Notes under the pieces: generated by a model
The model's input: only the letters and a program-made list of their open reading frames with translations
The model's database searches: none
Told to the model about the DNA's origin: nothing
DNA from: Roseiarcus fermentans
GTDB taxonomy: Bacteria; Pseudomonadota; Alphaproteobacteria; Rhizobiales; Beijerinckiaceae
Direction of reading: 5' to 3'
DNA length: 64,000 nt
NCBI RefSeq assembly: GCF_003315135.1
Contig: NZ_QNRK01000014.1
Coordinates: 62,001 to 126,000, forward strand
Made by a program: the position numbers and the translations under genes
Shown: piece after piece, positions 58,543 to 64,000 of the stretch
How positions within the stretch are numbered: the stretch's first letter is position 1
Layout: every line of letters starts with the position of its first letter

Positions 58543-59799
58543 TTGACCACGGACCTGCCTGAACGCTTCCCGATCGACGCGGACAAGCTCGACCGGTTGG
58601 CCGAGATCGCCGTCAAGGTGGGCCTGCGCCTCGAGCCGGGACAGGACCTGTTCCTGACCGCTCCGATCGCGGCGCTGCCGCTCGCGCGAAAGATCGCCGA
58701 GGCGGCGTACAAGGCCGGGGCGGGACTGGTGACGCCGATCTTCTCCGACGAGGCGATGACGCTGGCGCGGTTCCGCTATGGCTCGGACGCGAGTTTCGAC
58801 CGCGCGCCGGGCTGGCTGTACGAGGGCGTGGGCAAGGCGTTCGCCGCCAACGCCGCGCGCCTCGCCATCGTCGGCGAGGATCCGATGCTGCTGGCGGAGG
58901 CCGATCCGGCAAAGACCTCGCGCGCCAATCGGGCGAACGCGATCGCCTACAAGCCGGCGCTGGAGAAGATCGCCGGATTCGACATCAACTGGACCATCGT
59001 CGCCTTTCCCACGCTGTCGTGGGCGCGGCGGGTCTTTCCGGGGGAACCGGACGACGTCGCGGTGGGAAAGCTCGCGGACGCGATCTTCTCCGCCTCACGG
59101 GTCGACGGCGACGACGCCGTCTCGGCTTGGCGCGCGCACAATCTCGCGCTTGCGCAGAAGACGCAGTGGCTGAACGCGCGGCGCTTTCACGCGCTGCACT
59201 ATTCGGGACCCGGGACCGACCTCACCATCGGACTGGCCGACGGGCACGCGTGGCATGGCGGCGCAGCGGCGGCGAAGAACGGCGTCACGTTCAACCCGAA
59301 CATTCCGACCGAGGAGGTTTTCACCACGCCGCACGCCCTGCGCGCCGAAGGCCGGGTGGCGAGCACCAAGCCGCTCTCCCACCAGGGCACGTTGATCGAG
59401 GGCATCGAAGTCCGATTCGAGGCGGGCCGCATCGTCGAGGCGCGCGCGACCCGCGGCGCGGACGTGCTGAGGACGACGCTCGACACCGACGAGGGCGCGC
59501 GCCGGCTCGGCGAGGTCGCGCTGGTGCCGCATTCGTCGCCGATTTCGAGCAGCGGCCTCATGTTCTACAACACGCTGTTCGACGAGAACGCCGCGAGCCA
59601 CGTGGCGATCGGGCAGTGCTATTCGACCTGCTTCGTCGGCGGCGACCGGCTCGGGCCCGACGAGATCGCCGCCCGGGGCGGCAACGCCAGCCTGATCCAC
59701 ATCGACTGGATGATCGGCTCCGGGTCGATCGACATCGACGGCCTCGACGCAGGCGGCGCGCGCACGCCGGTGATGCGCGGCGGCGAATGGGCCGTATAG
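58543..59799 (+). CDS. M29-family aminopeptidase
   Basis: 418 residues from TTG 58543, with GGAG six bases upstream, matching the length of thermophilic aminopeptidase AmpS/PepS enzymes. Recognisable segments: LDRLAEIAVKVGLRLEPGQD at the start, NIPTEEVFTTPHALRAEGRV (first metal Glu), EGIEVRFEAGRIVEARATRG, LGEVALVPHSSPIS (Glu and His), FDENAASHVAIGQCY and HIDWMIGSGSID. These residues form the co-catalytic metal site. The enzyme removes N-terminal residues from peptides in the cytoplasm. ATG is absent in the conserved N-terminal region, so a rare TTG start is likely. Confidence 0.9.
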   Translation: MTTDLPERFPIDADKLDRLAEIAVKVGLRLEPGQDLFLTAPIAALPLARKIAEAAYKAGAGLVTPIFSDEAMTLARFRYGSDASFDRAPGWLYEGVGKAFAANAARLAIVGEDPMLLAEADPAKTSRANRANAIAYKPALEKIAGFDINWTIVAFPTLSWARRVFPGEPDDVAVGKLADAIFSASRVDGDDAVSAWRAHNLALAQKTQWLNARRFHALHYSGPGTDLTIGLADGHAWHGGAAAAKNGVTFNPNIPTEEVFTTPHALRAEGRVASTKPLSHQGTLIEGIEVRFEAGRIVEARATRGADVLRTTLDTDEGARRLGEVALVPHSSPISSSGLMFYNTLFDENAASHVAIGQCYSTCFVGGDRLGPDEIAARGGNASLIHIDWMIGSGSIDIDGLDAGGARTPVMRGGEWAV

Positions 59800-59862
59800 G
59801 GCTTCGTCGCCGCCGCCGGAATGAGGCTTTTCCTGGCCGCGGCGTCCCCCTATAGTGCCGGC

Positions 59863-60162
59863 ATGCTGCTCATTGTCGGAACGATCCGCGTCCCTCCCGA
59901 AACCATCGCCGCGACGCGCGCGGCCGCCCGGCGCATGATCGAGGCGACGCGGGCGGAAGACGGCTGCGCCCACTACGCCTTCGCCGAGGACGTGCTCGAC
60001 CCGGGCCTGATCCAGATCTACGAGCTGTGGCGCGACCAGGCGGCGCTCGACGCGCATTTCGCTTCGGCGCACATGGCCGAGTGGCGGGCGGTCCTGGGCG
60101 AAATCGGCGTTCTCGACCGCAAGCTGCGCATCCACGAGGTCGGCGAGGGGCGTCCGCTCTGA
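59863..60162 (+). CDS. Antibiotic biosynthesis monooxygenase (ABM/YgiN-like) protein
   Basis: 99 residues from ATG 59863 (an upstream ATG at 59821 is in frame but adds a non-conserved stretch). Ferredoxin-like dimeric alpha/beta barrel features: LLIVGTIRVPPETIAATRAA, ATRAEDGCAHYAFAEDVLDP, IYELWRDQAALDAHFASAHM and AEWRAVLG, as in YgiN/LsrG-type ABM proteins. Possible roles are quinol oxidation or isomerisation of small metabolites. The next gene starts 10 bases after the stop, suggesting co-transcription with ybaK. Confidence 0.85.
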   Translation: MLLIVGTIRVPPETIAATRAAARRMIEATRAEDGCAHYAFAEDVLDPGLIQIYELWRDQAALDAHFASAHMAEWRAVLGEIGVLDRKLRIHEVGEGRPL

Positions 60163-60172
60163 GGTCAGAACC

Positions 60173-60646
60173 TTGTCCAAATCGACGCGCGCGACCACGG
60201 CGCTGGAGCAGGCCGGAGTAACTTTCACCGTCCACGCCTACGCCTACGACCCGGACGCCGACAAGATCGGCATCCAGGCGGCCGAAGCGCTCGGCGTCCA
60301 GCCGGACCGGGTGCTGAAAACGCTGATGACGCTCGTGGACGGCAAGCCCGTCTGCGTCATCGTCCCCTCCGACCGGGAAGTGTCGATGAAGAAGCTCGCC
60401 GCGGCCTTCCAGGCGAAGTCTGCGCAGATGATGAAGCCCGCCGACGCCGAGCGGGCGACCGGCTACAAGGTCGGCGGCATCAGCCCGTTCGGCCAGATGA
60501 AGCCGGCGCGGACCGCCATCGAGGAGCAGGCGCTGGCGCACCCGCTGGTGTTCGTCAACGGCGGCCAGCGCGGCCTGCAGGTGCGGCTGAACCCGCGCGA
60601 GGCGGCTGACATGCTGAAAGCCGTCGTTGCGCCGCTGGTCGCGTGA
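60173..60646 (+). CDS. ybaK: YbaK-type Cys-tRNA(Pro)/Cys-tRNA(Cys) deacylase
   Basis: 157 residues from TTG 60173 (SKSTRATTALEQAGVTFTVH), preceded by GAGG. YbaK signature segments: DRVLKTLMTLVDGKPVCVIV with the essential Lys, VPSDREVSMKKLAAAFQAKS, GYKVGGISPFGQ and VFVNGGQRGLQVRLNPREAA. YbaK removes cysteine mis-attached to tRNA(Pro) in trans after synthesis by prolyl-tRNA synthetase. The length matches E. coli YbaK. Follows the ABM gene by 10 bases. Confidence 0.92.
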   Translation: MSKSTRATTALEQAGVTFTVHAYAYDPDADKIGIQAAEALGVQPDRVLKTLMTLVDGKPVCVIVPSDREVSMKKLAAAFQAKSAQMMKPADAERATGYKVGGISPFGQMKPARTAIEEQALAHPLVFVNGGQRGLQVRLNPREAADMLKAVVAPLVA

Positions 60647-60703
60647 CGCGCCGCGAGCGTGTTCCGAGACCCGCGGACTCACGGGGCGATCGGGGCCGGG
60701 CCG

Positions 60704-61702
60704 CTAGCCTTTCGGCGAGCGTTCCGTCGTCACCTTGAGCTTCTGGGCGCCTGTGTACCCGTAAACGTCGTGCAGGATCGTCAGCATGTCCCGGGCGATC
60801 GTCGCGTCGTCGGCGGAGTCGAGCGGGTACGACTTCCAGTAGTTGGGCGCGCGCCCCGGGTCGGCGAAACCGGCTGCGTGCAGGCGCGCCACGCGATCCG
60901 CCGTCAGCATGGCGGACAGCGCCGGCCAACTGTCGGCGGACTGGGCCTCGCAATAGATCGAGGGCGGCTTGGTCTCCGGCGCGCACTGGACGTAGCCGAT
61001 GTCGGCGTCGAAGATGACGTAGATCTCGCGATCGAGATTGACCCTGAGCCTCTGAATTTCCCCCGTCACCCTGGCGCCGTAGATGTCGATGAGATCCTGC
61101 ACGGAGCCGGTGGGCGGATGCAGCGTCGTGTCGGCCGGCGGCGCATAGGCGCAGGCGCGGATCGCCTGCGCGGGAAAAGCCGGCGGGTCGGCGATTGCCC
61201 CGGCGAGGTTCTGGGTTTGGCCATTGCGCGGTGGGCACGGCCGGCGGGCGATCCAGTCGCTTCGCACGTCGAGATGGGCAACGTCGGCGTCGTAGCCTTC
61301 GGCCAGAGCCTGAACGATCGCCGCGGCGACGTCGGCGTTCGGCGCGCCTGCCGGAAAGACCCGGAGGTAGTTTCCGAAGCTCGGGTCGAGACGCCAGCCG
61401 AGCGCGGCGAGGCGATCGATCTTCGTGGGGGTCAGGACATGGGCGAGCGAAGGCTGCAGCAGCGCCCCGCCCGCCTCGCAGCGTGTCGTCGCATCGTCGA
61501 GGCGGCGACACTGGATGTACTTGTTGCCGTCGAAGGCGGTGACGAGACCATCCTGATCGGGGCGCTGCAGGGTCGCCACATTGGCGAGCGCCGCCTGAAC
61601 GCGCGCTGCGGTCGACGGCGAATCTTCCGCTCTGCACACCGTCGCGCCGAGCAGGAACGCGATCGCAAACGCGCCCGTCCGGGTCGCGCGGGCCCGAGTC
61701 AT
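60704..61702 (-). CDS. Secreted protein with two YbjN/TY-Chap-like domains
   Basis: 332 residues from ATG 61702 (GGGG upstream), with signal peptide (TGAFAIAFLLGATVCRA). Two copies of a roughly 110-residue domain follow. Copy 1 has KYIQCRRLDDATTRCEAGG, LTPTKIDRLAALGWRLDPSF and NYLRVFP; copy 2 has GYVQCAPETKPPSIYCEAQS, LTADRVARLHAAGFADPGRA and NYWKSYP. The pattern (YIQC, CEA, L-x-LGW, NY) recalls the TY-Chap/YbjN chaperone-like fold. Paired Cys in each copy may form disulfides. No secretion partner is near, so function is unknown. Confidence 0.75.
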   Translation of the reverse strand: MTRARATRTGAFAIAFLLGATVCRAEDSPSTAARVQAALANVATLQRPDQDGLVTAFDGNKYIQCRRLDDATTRCEAGGALLQPSLAHVLTPTKIDRLAALGWRLDPSFGNYLRVFPAGAPNADVAAAIVQALAEGYDADVAHLDVRSDWIARRPCPPRNGQTQNLAGAIADPPAFPAQAIRACAYAPPADTTLHPPTGSVQDLIDIYGARVTGEIQRLRVNLDREIYVIFDADIGYVQCAPETKPPSIYCEAQSADSWPALSAMLTADRVARLHAAGFADPGRAPNYWKSYPLDSADDATIARDMLTILHDVYGYTGAQKLKVTTERSPKG

Positions 61703-61995
61703 CACAATTTGCCCCGCCCCATGAATATGATCCAAGCAAACAACAGGACGGATACGATGTCAATTCCACATCGGTCGCAAGCGAGAGGGAAGCTCGTCGG
61801 TCCACGGACGCGGCCATGACCGAGTCGAAACCCGGCGAGGACGGCCGCGCGCCGAGCCGGGCGCGATCGACGTTCCCCGGCTCGGTCGGATCAGGGCCGC
61901 GCGGCCAACGGTCGACGAACGCGCGGAGCGGATCGAGCGGGGCTCGTGGCGCGGAAATCATTGCGGGTCCGTGGCGCGCGCCCGCGTCCCGCGCC

Positions 61996-62559
61996 TCAGA
62001 AGGCGAACGCGCGCTGTGTCGGTTCGGGCGGCCCGAGGTCGATTCGCTCCAGGCGCAGCATGCGCGCCTTGGTTTCCGCCCCGCCCGGCGCCGAAAACCC
62101 GCCGAGCCTGCCGCCCGCCGCCAGCACCCGGTGGCAGGGAATGAGGAGCGGCGTCGGGTTGGTCGCCATCGCCCGCCCGACGTCGCGCGCGGCCTCGCGC
62201 GGGCCGCCGACCTCGGCCGCCAGCGCGCCGTAGGTGGTCGTGCAACCCCAGCCGACCCGGCGAAGGGCCTGATAGACCTGAGCGAAGAACGGCTCCCGGT
62301 CGCCGAGGTCGAGGGGGACGTCGACAAAGTCCGTCGCCTCGCCGGCGAAGTAGCGCCGTGTCCGTTCCACCGCCTCGGCGATTGCAGGCGGCGGCGCGCC
62401 CGCGCCGAGGGCGGGCGATCGCCGCTTCAGGCCTCGCTCCGCCGCGATCGCCGTGGGCGCCGGAAGCGCGAACCGGGTCACGCCGACCTCGCTCCAGGCG
62501 ATGGCGCACCAGCCGAACGGCGTCTCGAAAACCGCGGACAGTTCGTCTGTTCGATCCAT
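61996..62559 (-). CDS. ogt: Methylated-DNA-[protein]-cysteine S-methyltransferase
   Basis: 187 residues from ATG 62559. The active site reads LLIPCHRVLAAGGRLGGFSA with acceptor C142; the DNA-binding segment is YGALAAEVGGPREAARDVGR AMATNP in two parts (Arg finger). The N-terminal domain contains FETPFGWCAIAWSEVGVTRF and LDLGDREPFFAQVYQALRRV. It repairs O6-alkylguanine by irreversible transfer to the cysteine. No Ada regulatory domain is present, so Ogt type. Monocistronic; 61703-61995 upstream of the secreted-protein gene has no supported feature. Confidence 0.93.
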   Translation of the reverse strand: MDRTDELSAVFETPFGWCAIAWSEVGVTRFALPAPTAIAAERGLKRRSPALGAGAPPPAIAEAVERTRRYFAGEATDFVDVPLDLGDREPFFAQVYQALRRVGWGCTTTYGALAAEVGGPREAARDVGRAMATNPTPLLIPCHRVLAAGGRLGGFSAPGGAETKARMLRLERIDLGPPEPTQRAFAF

Positions 62560-62815
62560 GGCCTGCAGTCCTCGTCGCGCGCCTCGAAGCGAGCATGCGC
62601 CAGTCGGCCGGAACGGCAACCCGTTTCCTGCGACGTGCCGATTGTCGCGTCAAGAGAAACAATGCGGCGCTGTCGGCTGGGCTTGTTTCGCAGGATGAGC
62701 GGTCTAAATGAGAAGGCGGAGATTGGGCGGGGGTCAACGGCGCTTCACAATCGGATGTTAGGACGTCAGGCGACGCCCGGAACGCGGCGTTTTCAACATC
62801 CCGTGACGCCAAAGG

Positions 62816-62843
62816 TTGAAGTTCGCCCTCGAAAACCTATCTT
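62816..62843 (+). promoter_or_regulatory. Possible promoter for the 64-residue peptide
   Basis: TTGAAG (62816-62821) and TATCTT (62838-62843) are separated by 16 bases and lie about 70 bases before ATG 62912. This is the only convincing hexamer pair in the 350-base gap after ogt. Purely by sequence similarity to the sigma-70 consensus. Confidence 0.4.
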
Positions 62844-62911
62844 TACGTCCCGGGGGGCGCCGGCAAAGTGCGCGGCCGCCTCGACAAAAAGCCAAAAAAA
62901 CGGAGACCACC

Positions 62912-63106
62912 ATGCGCCATACGCAAAATCTGCGCGGGGAGCGGTCGGTTTCGCCGCTCTTCGTGAATGACCTCTGCGCCCAGATGATTCCGCTGAACCG
63001 CTACGGGCCGACCGGCCTCGGCGCGGGGATCGCGTCGGCCTTGCGCGCCCTGACGGGCGTCGCGCGCCCGACCATCTGCGCCGCCGCCGGCTGCGACCGC
63101 CGCTGA
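62912..63106 (+). CDS. Orphan 64-residue cysteine-containing peptide
   Basis: ATG 62912 is preceded by GGAG at eight bases and by an A-rich leader. The product has a polar front (MRHTQNLRGERSVSPLFVND), C22 in LCAQMIPLNRYGPTGLGAGI, a small-residue helix ASALRALTGVARP and a C-terminal TICAAAGCDRR with C56 and C61. There is no signal peptide and no family I recognise. The front/core division, strong ribosome site and terminal Cys pair recall a ribosomal peptide precursor, but no modifying enzyme gene adjoins (ogt and DUF72 both lie on the other strand). Confidence 0.55.
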   Translation: MRHTQNLRGERSVSPLFVNDLCAQMIPLNRYGPTGLGAGIASALRALTGVARPTICAAAGCDRR

Positions 63107-63211
63107 GCGCGACCGCGGGCCTGTCGGCCCGCCGGTTTGCGCCTCGGGGCGGCGCGAGCCATCCTTCCCATGCGTTCCGACGAGTGGGGATGAGCCGGGC
63201 GCGAGCGCCCG

Positions 63212-64000
63212 TCAGGCGAGCCTCTCGATCAGCGCCGTCGCCGCCAGGGGATTGCGCGCCTTGAAGCCCGAAATGACATAAAGGAAGACTTCGCGCCCGG
63301 GCGCCTCCGCAGGAGGGCGAAGGGTTGCGAGGTCGTCGGGTGTCTCTCCGCCAGCCCAGGTCCGGGCGCGCGTCGCCCAGGCGTCCAGCGCCTGATCCGA
63401 ATAGCCTCGCGGCGCGTCCTCGGTCGTTCCCATGATCCGCGCGTAAACGAACGGCGCCGTCGGGTCGGCGATCAGCGGGAAGTCGCTGTCGCCGGCGATC
63501 ACCACGGCGACGCCGTGCGCCCGCGCCAGATCGACGAATTCGGGCGTCCGAAAGCTGTCGTTGCGGACCTCGACCGCATGGCGGATCGCGACGCCGTCAT
63601 GGGACCTGGGCAAGAGCGCGAGGAAGGCCGCGAAATCGACGGGATCGAAGGTCTTGGTCCTGGCGAACTGCCAGTTGATCGGCCCGAGCTTGGCCCCGAG
63701 CTCGGTCGGGCCGGTCTCGAAGAACCGCTCCACCGACGGGCCGGCCTCGGCGAGGACGCGCCGGTTGGTGACGTAGCGTGATCCCTTGACCGAGAACACG
63801 AAGCCGTCCGGCGCGGCGTCGCGCCAGCCCCGAAAGATCTCCGGCTTCTTGCCGCCGTAATAGGTGCTGTCGATCTCGATCGAGGTGAGCGCGCGGCTGG
63901 CGTGCTCGAGCTGGCGGGCGCGCGGCAGGCCCTTCGGGTAGAAGGTCTCGCCCCAGGCGTCGTAATTCCAACCGCCAACGCCGATGCGGATGCGCCCCGG
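63212..64000 (-). CDS. DUF72 domain-containing protein, 5' end outside window
   Basis: 262 visible residues, running off the right edge. DUF72 (YecE-like TIM-barrel) segments: RIRIGVGGWNYDAWGETFYP, EIDSTYYGGKKPEIFRGWRD, FVFSVKGSRYVTNRRVL, GPINWQFARTKTFDPVDFAA, AVEVRNDSF and FVYARIMGTTEDAPRGYSDQ. The reaction of DUF72 proteins is not established; a nuclease or isomerase-like TIM barrel has been suggested. Only a few N-terminal residues appear to be missing. It converges with the small peptide gene, leaving about 100 bases between them. Confidence 0.9.
   Translation of the reverse strand, partial: PGRIRIGVGGWNYDAWGETFYPKGLPRARQLEHASRALTSIEIDSTYYGGKKPEIFRGWRDAAPDGFVFSVKGSRYVTNRRVLAEAGPSVERFFETGPTELGAKLGPINWQFARTKTFDPVDFAAFLALLPRSHDGVAIRHAVEVRNDSFRTPEFVDLARAHGVAVVIAGDSDFPLIADPTAPFVYARIMGTTEDAPRGYSDQALDAWATRARTWAGGETPDDLATLRPPAEAPGREVFLYVISGFKARNPLAATALIERLA

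Overview
The window is GC-rich, gene-dense chromosomal DNA from an alphaproteobacterium, most likely of the order Hyphomicrobiales (Rhizobiales). The evidence is a full-length CtrA cell-cycle regulator next to fliJ, a three-gene pntAa-pntAb-pntB transhydrogenase, a MaoC-phosphotransacetylase / acetate kinase / DUF3141 operon, and an S. meliloti CyaC-like redox cyclase. Family-level placement (Beijerinckiaceae/Methylocystis-like) would be a guess. I see no phage, plasmid, transposase, CRISPR or rRNA. One tRNA-Pro(CGG) is present.

Layout. 1-2.3 kb: end of a RidA gene, a creatininase-family hydrolase, a PEP-CTERM protein, then a decayed partial copy of the creatininase gene. 2.8-6.3 kb: proton-translocating transhydrogenase operon ending in a degenerate LytM protein. 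6.5-8.2 kb: fliJ and divergent ctrA with a GANTC-rich leader. 9-13.7 kb: MgtC-like protein, PEP-CTERM protein, transglutaminase-like cysteine protease and Kup potassium transporter. 13.7-19.5 kb (minus): acetyltransferase, then the maoC/pta-ackA-DUF3141 operon. 19.9-22.9 kb: Orn/Lys/Arg decarboxylase plus acetyltransferase. 22.9-25.6 kb: a lower-GC decay zone with a VOC gene, a ricin-type lectin and fragments of VOC, acetyltransferase and cytochrome-P460-like genes.

25.6-34 kb holds three large genes: ovoA (ovothiol synthesis), a membrane adenylate cyclase with a tetra-His haem-type anchor and a 2Fe-2S domain, and a 1368-residue Pls/PosA-type single-module NRPS-like enzyme. 34.5-37.3 kb: class I aldolase, an F420-oxidoreductase-like protein, a dead vapC and a palindromic repeat. 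37.5-42.2 kb: a five-gene branched-chain amino acid ABC operon in which every junction is a 4-nt ATGA overlap. 42.4-48.4 kb: tRNA-Pro, a glycine-rich PEP-CTERM protein, sulfotransferase, GH16 glycosidase, small membrane proteins and an orphan NMT1-like binding protein.

48.4-52.7 kb is the most coherent functional module: ubiT-ubiU-ubiV (oxygen-independent ubiquinone hydroxylation) diverges from a UbiD-type decarboxylase gene, with a near-consensus FNR/FixK box centred between them. This suggests quinone synthesis under low oxygen. 52.8-64 kb: isochorismatase-like hydrolase, a choice-of-anchor-A PEP-CTERM protein, a TetR-GH13 pair with operator-like palindromes before each gene, SAM hydroxide adenosyltransferase, M29 aminopeptidase, a monooxygenase-fold protein, YbaK, a two-repeat YbjN/TY-Chap-like secreted protein, Ogt, an orphan 64-residue cysteine-containing peptide, and a DUF72 gene running off the end.

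Recurring themes are four PEP-CTERM proteins with no exosortase in view, several gene remnants beside or near intact parents, and hairpin-rich intergenic repeats, one of them inside the ubi operon.
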